A stretch of 64,000 nt of DNA from Penelope pileata (lineage: Eukaryota; Chordata; Aves; Galliformes; Cracidae): the NCBI GenBank assembly GCA_013396635.1, contig WBMW01005486.1:67650-131649 (forward strand), given 5' to 3'. This document shows, one piece after another, positions 12,433-27,400 of this stretch. Each line of letters begins with the position of its first letter. Position 1 is the first letter of the stretch. The notes beneath the pieces are model-generated. The model was not told where the DNA came from, made no database searches, and was given only the letters and a program-made list of their open reading frames with translations. The position numbers and the translations under genes are program-made.

Positions 12433-15400
12433 ACTTTGTAACCTGAGTAGCTCCACATTAAGTAGCACAGTTGTTCTTCAGGGGAAATACTTCTCATTGT
12501 TGGTATTATCTGATGTATTTTGCACCTTTAGAGTGGGCAAAGGCCAGTTTGTACAGAACACAGCAGCAAGTTCATGATCTTAGAGCACTCAGACTAAGCA
12601 AGTGTTATGTAACAAACACTAGAGATGCTGAGAATGTTTCAACAATATATCAATGATAAAACTGTGACATGTCTTTTGTTCTAGTTCAGAGAGAGCAGTC
12701 TTCATGGACTAAATCAGATACAGACCTTTTCCCTCAGGAAATTATTGCTTTGGGACATAAATAACATTGACTGTCCATATTGACAGAAGGCAACAAGAGA
12801 CTTGAGAAAGCACTGACTGGCAGTGCTTAGCACAAAAGAAACGATATATTGAACTATCTTGGACATGTTCTAGATAGTAGTATAACTAATATAACCTGCA
12901 TGATATCCATCAGGCCACTCACACACTCCCACACGTAAATGGCTCTTACTTATCTTCCGCTTTTACTAAAAATATAATCTCAAATTCATTTAATCCTAAA
13001 AAGGCACCTAAAAAGGTCATACTTCAAAGCTGCCTGTTTCTGTGCCCTGTTGGAAAGGGAAGGCAGAGAAGATAGATCAGGGGGAGGGCTGCAGTGGACA
13101 CAGTTAAGACTGGACAGAATACAAAGGTTGAGATTTCTCCAAGAACTGCTGAACACACGACTCTTGTGTAGCATGAGTGACACCTTGTTAAGACAGCAAT
13201 TTAGATAAAGAAACTGTCATTTAAAATATGCTTTCTCTGAAATTTCTTTGTCAATGAATAGCACTTGGCTTTGTGAGAGCTGACAAGGCATCTGTTGCCC
13301 CTCAGAGAAACAGCGATGAAGGTGCTATAATGAACTGTCAGCAGTGGCACAGGACTGCAGCCTGCAGTCCTGAAATGCAAAAGAAGAAACATGGATTTCT
13401 AGTTGAGCCTGATGGTGACTCAAAGGCTCAGATCTCGGTTAGAAGAACTAAAGAAGTGGTGAGGAAGCAAAGATGCAATACTTGGAAGCAATATGGAGAG
13501 CGTTTGTGCATGTGCAAGTGCACAAACTATGCACCTACGGCATAGTCCCCAGGTGAGTGTCGTATCTGAGAAAGAAGATTTCATCCCTTATGGAAACAAT
13601 GAGACGGGATATTTCAGTGGTTTTGCTATTGAATACATTTTAAATACAAGAAATGCAATCAACAATGCCCCTTTCTTAACAAGGAAGAGAAACAACCTTT
13701 GATTTTCATAGCTTTACTGTAAACTGCTTTGATATGAAATTCCTGGTCAGCATTAACATCACAAGAAGAAGGATCTTTCCTGCTGGTGCTCATTGTGAGA
13801 TATGATATAAACTGATTCAGCTTGCTGTTATCAATGCATATCTTACATCTGCATCCAAGATGAAATTCAGACATTCTGTGGCTTGAACCTTTCAGGATAC
13901 ACAAACCTGGAATACTCCTGATCGCTTAATGCAGATCTTAGACCATTCATACAGGGACATTTTGAATTTCAAAGCCTTCCACAAAATTTTTTTCTTATTG
14001 CCTTTTAAATAGCTCAGAAGGAGCAAATAATTATCATATTTCTGACTTTTATTCCCCTCCAAAAACTCCCTCCTTCTCAAGCCCTCATTTACTCTGTACC
14101 TTCTTCAGGGTAAACCCCATTTCTTTGAACAAATTTAATTAGGAAATGTCAATAAGTATACATGTGCTCACTGCACAATGCACAATCATTGTGATTTCCT
14201 TGGAGCATAAATGTACTTGGGATGAGAATAAAAAAAAAAAAAGTGCTCTTAAATGTGATAGTTTGGAAAATTGATCCATCAAAAATGAATAAATTCTGGG
14301 AAACATGAAGATTTTAATTCCAGGAAAGCTGTAGATTTATGGAATGTCTCTGTTTCAGTCTTTATAGGCTTTTATGGACAAGATGTTGTGTACTTCTAAA
14401 CTGGAATTAGACAAGAACTTAACTTCCATGGATTTGCTGACACCCAACAACAAGTGTGTTTGGAAGAGTCTGGGTGTTAGAAGATTTAGTTGTTTTGTAC
14501 CTCCTTCCCACTCCCCACCCTATGAAGCAATTTGAAGAACAAAAATTCATATCCAAAGCAGAGGAATAGAGATGACAGAAGATTTGAAGAGGACTCACAA
14601 AAAAATGAAGAAAAAGCAGAAAAACATGAAGCTTTGAGCAGAAGATGGAATAAGCCACGTGGTTGTGTAACTAAAACGTAAAGTAGAGGGTCAGAACTGA
14701 GATGAATGTACCTGTTCAACAAGACGAACTAAGAAGTACACCAGAAACAAGTCTTGTTCCATCAAAGAGGATCCAAAATAAACTGACAAAACATGCAAGA
14801 GGAAGGAAGAAGTCAATGAAATATGTGGAAGGTCTCTTTCTCTGTATCTAGACTCTTCTGCACCTTGTGGCCTGCTCCTGAGGAGTTACATTGCCATCCA
14901 GATTAGCAGAGAGGGCAACAGAACTAGACCTCAATGTAACCTTTTATGAACACATTCTGACGGAGGATTTCTGCCACCAAAATGGGGTTCCAGCATCCCA
15001 AACAAGAAAGAGAGTTGAGGTACTTGAGCATCCGCATGCCACTAGGGCCAGCCATTAGGGTGTCTGAGGAATGCTAGCTATGGTTAGATGGTGAGATATT
15101 GGAAGATTTTCCTTTTCATTCACACAGCACCTGTCAGAAGCTTGGGATGGGTGGAGAAGGTTAATGTCTGCCAAATGGATCTGTCTTGGGAGGTGAACCA
15201 AAGCAAGGAGAGCCGCAGGCAGGTGAACCCTGAGCTTGCGATGCTCCAGTAACAAAGCACCAGAAGTGCTGTGCCCCACAGCAGGGCTCGGGCATTCAAT
15301 GTTGTCAGTTTGGAGAGGAAAAAAGGAAAGGCTGAGGATGTGAATGAAAGGTTCATTTCAATCAAAGTCCTTTTCAATCAAATACCACAGAGGGAAAAAT

Positions 15401-18400
15401 AAAAGAGACCGAGGGAGAAAGAAAAGAAAATGGGAGGGAGGACAGAAAAAGCAGGGGACTGAATGAAATCTTGGTGTGAACTCTGTAGTTGAAAAGTCCC
15501 TTTAAACCATTCATCTGATCTGAAATTTATTGGGTGGCACAGGGCAGGAATATAGGGTCTGCTCCTGCTGTCTCAGCCTACGCTTACTGCCCAGGCAGCA
15601 TAACTCAAGTCAAAGGTTACCTTTAAACATCAAGCTCACCTTTCCGAGAGGCCATGGGCAGCACAGAGCCAGCTCATATCCTCTTGAAGAGGCTCTGATC
15701 CTCATCCCAATGCATCAGATGTGTCGTCCCTTGGGACCACAGCCTGCTTGTCTCATTTTCACCTCTTCATAAGAGGAAATGTCAGCAGCAGCACAGACCT
15801 ACACTGAGCTGATGGACCTCAGCAACATTTTATCATTCACATGGATCACAAAATATTGTCTGCAGTGAAAATAGACTTGTTTGTCACTAAGACTACAGTG
15901 TACTACCCCTCAGACAAGAGCCTGAAGCTGTATCCCATTTATGCTTTTGTCACTGTCTTGCCAAGATGAGCTTTATTGCAGTTAATATGGCCAGAAGTGC
16001 CTATATGTTGTCCCATGGTTTGATGAGTTTTTCAGTCCAAAACCAGGAAAAAGTAGTTTTTTTGTCTTTATTGAAGGATGGGGACAGGAGAGAAAAATCT
16101 AGCCACTTCATGAAAGAAATAAAAACAAAATCATGACTCTCCCAAGGAATGTTAATCTCTCACACAGGCCTCGGTCAGGCCTGGACTGTGGATTTGTCTC
16201 ATTTTCCTGTGACTGCTACTTACACCTTGAGCAAGCTTGTGCACACTAGGTATTGAAAAAATACTAAGTGGATGAGAATAAGCACCTAAAAAAAGTTTCA
16301 AAAGCATAGGTTTCAAAAGATTTCTGACAGGCTGGCTGAAGACTTTGTTGTCTTCCAAAAGGAAAACAGTTTTTTCATGTATTTTCTTCATTAAAATTAC
16401 TTATTTGAGTATTTGGATTTTGATAACTTTAGTATTTCTTGCAAACTCAGTTCCTGATATGAAAAAGTGTGATTCTTGTTTTCATCCTGTAATGAAAAGC
16501 TATAGAGTTTTTGCAGTTGACAGAGGACTCTTTCAGGTATAAAGTTGAATTAGGTATAAAGAGGAATCAGCTCTAAGTTTTATGATTAAAAAGAGGTTAG
16601 AGACCTTATCAGCTACAAATCAGGATGGTTTCAGTAAACTCAAAGTAGTTAGCTGGTGTATGCTAGCTACGGACATGAGTAGATTCTTGAAAGTAGAAAA
16701 TTACACTTTGAAATTACAGCAAGATATGCGCGAGCTGTCTATGAATTAAGGCACTTTCTCACAACTCACAAATAGAACGAATCTTTTAACAAGTGTTAAA
16801 AATTAATAGGGAGAACAGAGAAGGAGATCAAAGCTAAAGTAGATGCTTCAGCGAACTGTCAAAGCATCGACAGAAGAAATCTTTCAGATTTAGTTCATAA
16901 GAAGAGACCAGAAAAGCATTTCCCCTTTGGTGGAATGAAGCGGATTTAAATCGAATAGAAGAGAATTTGAAATGAAGTGTCTATAAAGAAAGAATTCTCT
17001 TAATTCTCCTCCTAATGGGGAAAACTTTCTTGATCTGAAATCAAAAGCTGTGAGAAACTGAAAGATCAGTTCACCTGAAATGCATCCAATTGCCCTCAAT
17101 GACGAAGAAAAAGGACACATGAAATCCTTTAGACCAAGGGGCAAGCACTTACATGCAGAACATGCACTTACAGCCAGGATCAAATGACTTTGTAAAGAAG
17201 TTATTTTAGTTGCAGGTCCCACCTTTTGGGCTCCTCAATGAGGTAGATTTTCACTGTGTTTATTCCAGAATAAGCTTTCCATCACAGACTGTCCTTGTGC
17301 TTGTTGTTACTCATCTTGGTTTACTTGGCTCCTTACACTGTTGGGTGATGGGTGCCATGAACCATCCACTGACACCCCATTGCTGCTGCTTTCCTTCAAA
17401 GAAAAGCATCCTCAGGGAGTGAGTCAAGTCAGCAAGCCTGACTGATAAGGACCAGTCATGGCCATGGAGTTCTTTGAATAGCATAACTCAGACTTCAGAA
17501 ATACAGTGAGGAAGAGGGAGGAATTCTTCATCCCTTCAAAGCTAAACGCCAGCAGCCCTCCGAGGATGTGCATAACGCACCCTGAGATGTTGTAACAACA
17601 TCACATAACACCAAACACAGAGCAGAACCTTTGTGACCACTATGGAGACTTCGGAGATTGCACCTGATTCAGATGGGGATTACCACAGTTCAGAGACCTT
17701 GGCGGTCCTGTAGAAGTCCAGATGTTAGGTATCGCTCTAAGGCAGCCATCCAGGCTCATGCTATAGCTGGAGAGAAGCAGAAGTCCCCAGTGGGAGTTCA
17801 GTCCAGCTCTTAAACGAGCATTAAGAACAGGGGACCAGTCTCCCTCTCCTGCTCTCCCCTATCTGTAGCCAGCATCCTCTATCAACCTGAAGTTACAGAG
17901 TCTGGTGTTGGAAGAGAGGATTCACACCTCACGACAATTATTGCCCAGGTCACATCAGCAGTTCAATGAAAAGACAGTTCCTAAATTTGAGTTTAGCACT
18001 TTTTCATCACCATTCCCTGGCAACAAGACAGGACACAGCTTCAGAGCTCGCATTGAGCCTTGCAGCCTTTGCATACATGGCTGATGGAGAGACCCACGCA
18101 GCCTGTGACAAGCCTCACAATATGCAGAAGAGCCAGGGAAAGATAAGGGCAGGTCACAGAACACATCTATAACTGTTTTAATGGAGAAAAAAAAAAAGAA
18201 AAGAAAAAGGTTAGTTCATCTAAATCTGTCACAGCTCTCAGTACAGCAGCTAGTTTATTTTAGCTCCATCGTCCCAACAAATACCATTTTGATTTATATG
18301 AGCAGAACAAAGACAATCAAGATACAAAATCAAAAACAAACAAATAAAAAAACCCACAGTAATTAATAAAAATAGCCATGGACTTATTTTAACAGTGTAT

Positions 18401-21400
18401 AGTATTTTTAAGGAGATGTTTAATTCCCATCTTCCAACGGAAGGGCACATTTCTTTTTTGCCAGAGTTATTTACTTTACTCTATTTTGAGAGTACTAGAG
18501 AAAAGCAAGTGACAGGGAGCTAAGACTTGTCTAGCGGCTTTTGAGACCTGCTGAAAAGGTAAGAATTACTGTCCCCCTCCAAGCAAGCAGCAGTAACATA
18601 CTGCACAGCCTACGTCTCTTGGACAGCCTGACACAGTCTATTTTAGGTCCACTGAACCACTTCTGATTTACACCAGTGCTAAAAAGGGGAGGGAGGGGGC
18701 AAAGTCAGACATCATAAATCTTTTCACTGAGTGACATTTTGAAGGGCTCATATATCACTTTGAAACTAAGGTCTAGGCTCTCAATACAGATGACCTAAAG
18801 AACAGTTTATATGCCCCAAAGACTCTTCTCTTTTCCTCAGATATCATTTGCTTCAGAAGATATTAATTCTACCTACAAAGCCTGTCTCACTGGACTCTCA
18901 GTAGCATTTAGAATCTAAAGATCCATTGATTGTAAGGCTAACACCTTCAGGATATTTACTTAATACCATCCACTAATAAAGAGACAATGACATTTTCACA
19001 AGCTATACAGCAATTTAATAGACTGATCTGAGCACCAAAGGAATAACGTTTCCAAATCATTTGTGAAAATGATTCAGCCTTTATAGTTCATTAAACATCC
19101 TGAAGGAAAGAAGCCAGTGCTGGCAGTCCATGACCTGGCCGTGCGAAGACACAGCTGTGGAGCATTACAAGACATGTTCATTACCATGTGCTCAGTGGCT
19201 CTACAAGGGTCCCTGAGCAAGGGACAAGACAAAGCTGTCTGTTGTTCAGTGCAGCATATCCTCATCTCCACTTGTGTTGTAGATACAGTGTTAAAACAGA
19301 TTCAATTGCAGCCTGCCTCAGTGCAGGCATTGCTGATATATCAGTCAGATTCTTTGCTTGTTTGCCATATACATCGTAACAGCCCATACAGATCAGAGAA
19401 TGAAGGGAATAACTCAGCTAAGTGACTTCTCCAGATCTCCATTTCCCAGCTTTGATTCCGTGTGCTTGAGACACTAAGGAAAATCTCACCGGGCTGCAGA
19501 AAGGATGTTGTTCCCATTCAGAAGAACTGTATAAGACCTAAAATTTGAGCATGTTCTTGGGCAGAATTCAAAGCCTTTCTTAGGGTGAGACTTTGGCATC
19601 CACAAAGGTCATATGGGTTCTTGTATGGAAAGAAAGGTGCATGGCCTCTTCCAACAGAAAAGGACTGGTATATTGAGCCCTGTAATAATGTGCAGGTTTT
19701 ATGAGATAATGAGAGGAGAAAGAGCTTCCCAGTCCGGTAATCCTGTGAATGGTAGGATCTATGTCATCTTTGATTACACATCCACTCTGTAGGTCTGACC
19801 ATCTGAACAAATTGTCCAAGGCTCCCATTGCGCCATGTAAAGTCAAATCAATAGTTTAGGGTGTGACTCATGTAGCCAAAAGTAGGCTGCACTGACAAGA
19901 GTCTGCATTTGAATACAAATTATATTATAAAGAGATCCTAAGCTCACGTACGTTTATATTCAATAGACCACAATTTTTCAGATGAATCCCAAATAAGTGT
20001 CTCAAATAACCGGTTTGATTTTAGGAAAGGATTAAAGTTATCCAACTTGAATGTCCAAGTATAAAATGAAGGTGAGGAAAGTGGTAAGTCCTCAACCACA
20101 CAAGCACATATTGCTTTAAACCCTCAAAAAATCACCAGCTCACAAGCACCATGACCATCAGAGAACACATGGATATATTCTTTCACAAACACTGAAATTT
20201 GTGAAGTTAAAATGAGGCTGGAAGATCCTTTATCCCTAACTCGGACATGAGGCCAACATGCTGTACTTGACCAGATGCCAAATTCGAGTACAGAAGCCTT
20301 ATCTAGTGGTGATGATGAAGTTACTGATCTGTTGGTGACAACTCTACTGGTCCTTAAAATTGCATTAGCAAACAGCCTGCTGAAATATTAAAGAAAATAC
20401 TTAACAGTTCTAACAACGTACCATTATATGGTGATTCAGAGACTGAAAGCATAACTAATTATAGACTGGATTTTGCAGTGAATACATTCGTAGGGCTTGA
20501 GACAATATTTAAAGGCATGTGTGGGCAGTTACAAAATACTTCCAGAAACCTGAACAAAGACTTTTGCAGAGGATTATAGAACTAAGTCTTTGAAGAGCAG
20601 AAGTAGCACGCTAGCCGTGTCCGTTCCTCAAACCATATTACCGCACCGTCACTCACTTAGCGATGGATTAAAGTGCTTTGTACTGGAATCCTGTTAGTGG
20701 CTAACACCAACATAATACACATTCTGAGTCTTGGAGGTGCAGTGTTGCAGCTATGTCCTGCTTGTACCACTATTGTAGAAAATAAATGGTTTAAAAAGTA
20801 CAATGAAGTTAAAACATCTCAGCACAATTTTTAAAGAACGCGTCTGCTGCTACAGTTTTCCTGTCACAGATTTTCATGTTACTGGTGGTCTGTTTTCAAA
20901 GTTAATAAGCACACATCTAAAAATTTTAATAATGCCAGGGAACAGGGCAGTGAGGGTCACCTGTACTTGTTCACAAAGGCTGAGTCGTGTCATTAGGTAC
21001 AGCCTCCTTCCATCTCCCCAGGGAAGAGTTAGCACTCAGCTGTCCTGCTGCAGGAGGGGATGGAGCCTTAGAAACACTGCAATATTCACTGCTTTTTCCC
21101 TTGGGCGTAAATTGCAACTTTTACCTTCACAGGCTATAATTTCACTGACTTGTTCGTATATGTGGTAGAAGGAGATGTCAGCAAAACAGTCTTTACTCCC
21201 TAAGTCTAACCTGTGGCAGACATGCCCTGTGTGATTGCACAGAAACAGGATGCGATCTTGCCTTGAGTTACTGCAGAGACTCAGAGATAGGAATCTCCGA
21301 AGGTTTGCTTCTGGACACATCCTGGGTCACTTCCACCAGAAATATCTGTATGGATGCCTTGGACATCATAAGACATCTCAAATGGAGCTGGACGCCTGTG

Positions 21401-24400
21401 ACCGAGTCAACGAATCTCACTCATAGCACACTAGTCAATACCATCATCAGTGGGATTCCAGCTCTTCCTAAAGCAGGGATCTTCTGATGTAACCATGTCT
21501 CAGCTCCACTCTCTATATCTCCATGGATGGTTAACTTGTTCTGCACATACAGGTATCTTCACTGAGCATCTGAATCTGTGATCTGCATCCGAGGGGACAT
21601 GCATCCCAATCTAAGGGACTTAACATGAAGTCTAACAACTGAATTTTCAATTTCTTCAGATTTCAGTGTTTTGCAGATGCAGATTTTTGTAAGATCTGTG
21701 TGTGGTGCAACCGAAGAAGCAAGATTGCTTCAGATAGATTTCTAGCAATCCCAGGTAAAGTATCAAATGGTTTAACAGTCATAAACAAAGGTTCCAGGCT
21801 TACTTAATAGCAATCTCCCACCAAAACGAGGAGCAGGCAGACCCCACACAAGAGATTCTTTCCCCTTGGTGGCTGGCTCTTAAATGAGCCCAAGGCAGCC
21901 CCACCCTGGGTCCACCTCTCCCGGTCACATGAGGGATTGGGGCACAGCTGCTCCCTAGGCCAGCCACAGCCCTTCACCAGGTGCTCAATCACTGACTCAG
22001 GCTGTGACCTAGTGTTTCCATTACAGTGTGGCATTTGGATGTCTATTTTATCCCAGTTTTTAACACTCTCCTTTAACACCATTAAAGCTAATGCCAGCTA
22101 GAGGAGTGTGGTTTTTGCACACAGAACTGAAGTCAATCCACACATGATAGCACCTCAGGTGCACCCTTAGCAGGCTGGCAGTTCACCTCACCATGCAGAG
22201 CGAGGGCCTCTGCCTCACCCACTTACAGATCTGAACCAGGCTCTTTAGCTGAGCAAGGCTCACTGGAGGGGAGCCACACTCAGGAGGGACAGAAGGATGA
22301 AGCCCTTTGTATCTCAGTAGGTCAAGCCAATTGCTCCAAAATGTAATAAATCTTTTACTCCCTTACTGCAGGAAAGCTGCAGTTTGCCACATCAACTTTA
22401 CAACAACTCGTAGAATGTATGTCTTACTGAGGGTGCCTGTGAACCTAGATTCCTGAACGAGTTCATATTTGAGAATCTTACTTTAAACATTTGATGAAAA
22501 TTTCTAATCTACATTCCTTATTTTCATTTCTAATGTCGTCCTTTTGTTTTGTATTTGCCAGGGTAGATTTAAAACAAAAGTCTCACAAGAATCAAGTCAA
22601 TCCTGATGGTATTTTCGATCAACAGCCACCCAGATTGCTATTTAATTTTAGCCAGAAAATAGTTTTCACAGCACATTTCTCAGTGGCCTTGTAGAAGATT
22701 CAAAGTATGCAATCTTTTATAACTTGGCTGTCTACCATTACAACTTTTCTGCTCCAGTTTCCATTTATTAATATTTATTATTGCAGTTTTTTAGCCTCTT
22801 CACAGCAAAATACAGTGTTATAAAGAGATTGAAAGTGTCATAAGAGACAAAGGCAACATTATGAAGAGCAAAATGACTCTAAATTCCCAAGAAAAATTCT
22901 GTATTGTACATAGCAAAAAACTGATGCAGTTGCATTTCTCGAGTAATAACATCAGTACTTACAGTCCCAAGTGTCATTATTTCATTTCATCTGTAGAATA
23001 TTGTTTGTAAAAACTCTAAAGAAGAACCTCTGGGGATAAAGCTTTCCTTTGTCTGATAATGTAAACTTCAACTAGGTTGGCAAACAGGACCTAGCTGACT
23101 CGTCAAGATCTACTGCTCAGCCTTCTTATTGGGCTTCAAGACCAGATATTTCTTCTTTGCCTTTTTAAGTTCACTTTTTATCTCAATGAAGTTTCTTCTC
23201 TTCTTAGTTATTCATGGGGCCATCATTTTGTATGCACATACCCACACACCAGACTTGTCAAGTTCCTTGTAAACTAGAGAGGACATATTTTAGACTGATG
23301 GCTTTCTGAGCAGTAAATACTGGAATGACAGATTAAAAACTCTATTGTCTAAATTGTTCAGAAGGTCAAACTGCACTGCCATATCAATGGCTAGCCTTGT
23401 ATTCCAGGGAGAAATGTTAGAAACTAGGATAGAGCTGCAAGTCTTGCAGCTTGCTGCTTGTACAAGATCGTAACTCTATAAAATTATTTTCAAAGAAACA
23501 CCGGGACCGCACTCCAAATCATCAAGGATGGATTCATCTTTTTAGCTTTCATCCAGTCCCTTACATTCCCTTTATAGTAAATGAGAGGAAAATGGATACT
23601 TCAAAGTCATAATTTGTTCAGTTTCAGATATCCACTTCCTCCAGAACAGGCTGGTGCCCTTGCAATATCCGTTTTCCTTCTCTGGCTCTCACAGAAAAGC
23701 AGGTGATAACCCCAGATGAATCCCCGTGTACTTGTCCTACCCAGTATCAAGTGATGCTCACAGCCTAAACTCTGAAACAGCCAGGCAGATTCATTCACTG
23801 CTTGTAGAACAGATGGGGCACTAAAGATCAGATTTTTCCAGAGAATTAGGCTCCTACTAAAACTCAGAACAAAAACATATTTTTATTTATGTGTTTATCT
23901 TAAATATTGTTCAGCATCTTCTACCAGCAGGCAAGCAAACAGAAATCAGCTGCTGGAAGATTCAGTGGAAGCCTGAACACACAATTAGACATAAAAATTT
24001 CAATTTGTTTTCGCGTGTAGCAAGCCATGAGAGCTCTTTCCTAGGAGAGGAGCCTTTTACCTTCAAAAAAATTCTGGCTGTGAGGATGTGTAGCAAAGGT
24101 AGCCCATACCATAAGATTACAGGTGAGCAGTATGTTCCAGGCATGAATGAAATAGGAATGAATGCACTGATCTTGTAACATTAATCCAAAACAAAGATCT
24201 GTGACAACTGTACAGTAAAATTCAGGACAGAAGTTCACGACTAGATGAACACGTTTAGTGTTTACTCTTAAGTTTTAATTCTATTAAAAAATTAATGATG
24301 AGCATGTTAGCTGGTAAATCTCATTTTACTCCTTCCTAATTTTTGAGTCATTATATGTTTGGACACAGCTTAACAAGACAAACGAAACAAGAAGTTATAT

Positions 24401-27400
24401 ACAACATCACTTCATTTGCATTTGGTGTGGTACATGAGAGTAGTCTGTATTTTAGAAAGCTTTTTCTTCAACATCATTAGCAGTCAAAAAAAAAATAAAA
24501 AGGCTATGAACACTTAAGTGCAAATGTTTGAACTTCTATAATTTGCATGTCATTAATAAGATGCATGGAACAGCTTGATCATAAAGTTTTCTTGGTATGT
24601 TCGCATTACTGTTACAGCTTGAGTCATGATAGCACTCATGATGGGATGCCCAGTTACATCTAATTTAGTTTTTAGGGAGCTAGGAGTCACATCTGACACC
24701 CTGGGCTTGCCCATTGAAGCAAAAATCTCTGCTTGGAACAAACACCCTCGGTGAGGAGGAAGAGTCTGAAACCATTCCAGCAACAAATCTTTTTTTTTTT
24801 TTTCATTATATAATCATCTTTGTTCATAGGTCAGCTACTTGCTTTATTGCTACTCTCTATTGCTATTAGATTATTGGATTACCAAAATAGTTAACACACT
24901 GTAGATGTGCAAAGTGGTCTTGTCAAAAACAAAAGGTTGAGCCCATTTACAAAAATATAAAATACCAAAAGGTGAAGGATCTGCCCAAGAACATAGAGGA
25001 AATCACTGCCAGTGCTTGCAATCTAATCCTCAAAATTCAAGTCTAGCACCATGAGGCTTAGAACCATGGAGTAAAAACAGGCAGCTGTCACTGAATTATT
25101 GGTAGATTGCTATTGTGAAGCAAAAATAAAATACTTGGTACCATACAGACAGAGGAAGAGATGAAAGAAAATGTCAAACACCAAATGAAACAAAACTAGT
25201 CGATTTGGCTAGTCAGGTTTTCCCTATTTTCTACCTCTAAAATTCATGATCCAGATGGTTATTTTCATCACCTCAGTGACTTGCAATAAACAGCAGAGTG
25301 ACATGAACCAAACAAACAACTGGGGAAAATAACTCAGACTCCTTTGATTAAAAATAATCAATAATACAGCATGGATGGGTTCAGTAGGTGGAAAGGGCTG
25401 AGAGCTCAGTGAGTGAGATGGGAAAGACCAAGTGAGCGAAACGCAGAGCTGACTTCTCCTCCTCTCCTGTGGCTGCAGGAGGGAGAGTGGGGACACGGTT
25501 GCGGTCCACAGGCGAGTGCAATAACTCTGCCGTATATTGCAATCCATAGTTGGCTGACCCTCACTGATTACTGCACACATCTCATGCATGCAGTAATTTT
25601 CTGTCCTGATTCAGCAGGATTCCAAGGGGTGACCCAAAGGAACCAAACTCTTTAGCACTGCTCAGAAAAACAACAACAACAGCAACATCATAGCCATTAC
25701 TCCCCTGGTAACAACGGTTTTAAAACCGCTTTCAGCTCTGGACACAAGAGTGGCCACCTCACCAGTTCACTGTGATATGGCCTCATCCTTACAGAGGCAG
25801 TTTGAGACAACATCCAAAGAAATCTGCCAGCAGACAACTTGCACACATGTATGCCCTAGCTCAGAAAGATACCGAGGGACAGGATGGGTCCTTTCAGATC
25901 ATTGTGGTGCTCCCACTCCTTGCAGAAACCCTGAAATCCCAGCTGTGGTCAAGCAATCAGCTTGACATTAAGAGAAAGATGTTTCTTCAAAGAGAATAAG
26001 TCCACAAAATAACCAAGATCTCCAGGAATTTGCATAGGAAAAATTTAATTGTGTGATTTTCCTTTATTTACATTTCAGAAGGAAAAGTGGGTGTTGGGAG
26101 AGGAGAGAGGCATTACCCCCAAAGGAACCCAAAAGCCTTTGTGTTTGACTGTTTTCCCCATTTAAAATTGTCCACGTTGCTTAAAAACAAGAGAAAATAT
26201 GATCAAATGTGTGCTGAAGTTGTGCTGGCCCCACGAGACAGGAGCGTCATAGGCGCTGCCCTATTGGAGGAATTTGGCAATCCATGACAACACACCCTCA
26301 TGCAGGAGGGTCCAAAGACATTTGCTTTGATATTTGGACCCATGCTCAACTTTCCAGATCGCTCAGATGCACACAGTCATCTTTCCTAACCATTGCTCAG
26401 CCCTAGGCAGCTCTTTGGTCCCCTTCACTATCACTTGCAGTAGGACAACAGAGAAGAGACAGGCCTCCTGGTGAAGCTTGGACTTGTGCTGTGTGCCGTG
26501 CAAGTTGCCCCAAAATGACAGAAACTGCTCATTCCACGGGTGCAGTGGGTTCTTCTCAGCTGCTGTCTTGTCCTCTACTTTTGCTGGTCTTCCCATTTGT
26601 TCCAGTATGATCCCACAGGTACCAGTCAGCTGGCAGGCTACAAAAAATGCCATCCTCAACCAGCCTCCTAGCTTAACCTCAGGCCAGAAAGGGACTGTGA
26701 ACAGACCCTTAATTGTTCAAATATTCACTGCATGAAGCAAATTTGTATATGAATATTTCATACAGGCAATTTTCAGAGGAGAGCAGCAATTTAGTCAAAT
26801 CTGCTTTACTCAGTAGTTGCCACCTGTGTAGGCCACTAGAAATTATGAAAATAACGCTGGTCTTCCAGCACAAGGTGGATGGTTTATCTGCAGTTTAATA
26901 CTCTTCTCTCCTGACTTTACTGCAGGCAGCATCGTTCTTTGTTGTTGACACTGCACTCCAGATGAGTTTTAATTCTGTTCAGCTACACAAACATACATGT
27001 GTTCCTCCAGCAGTCAGCAACAAAAGTAAAATAGACTCAATTTTTATAAGCATCAAACACAGCCCACATGCTTGAGTTACATAAAAGTGTTTGGCACAGT
27101 ACAAAATTTATAGCAACCCTTTTAGTGCAAGATGCATCACAGCAAAATCTCGATTTGACTAAGTGTTTGATATTCTCATGCAGCCATTTCTGCTAACAGG
27201 ATTCATAAGTCACATTCCTCTAGCATATGTAACTTTAAAGAGGACCATTCACATCGTATTTAAATCTTACTATAAATTTCCCTAGAGGAAAGCCTGCAAA
27301 GGATGCAGTCATCCTTACCAGCCAAGGGAGACAAATGTCCAATTTACAATGATCTAAAAGATTTGGACTCAAAGATGAAAAGGAAATATTAATTTTTTTT

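Noticed and set aside
26308..26341. Inverted repeat GGGTCCAAA / TTTGGACCC with a 16-nt loop
   Set aside because: A 9-bp stem at this spacing is expected several times by chance in 64 kb, and no RNA or transposon context supports it.
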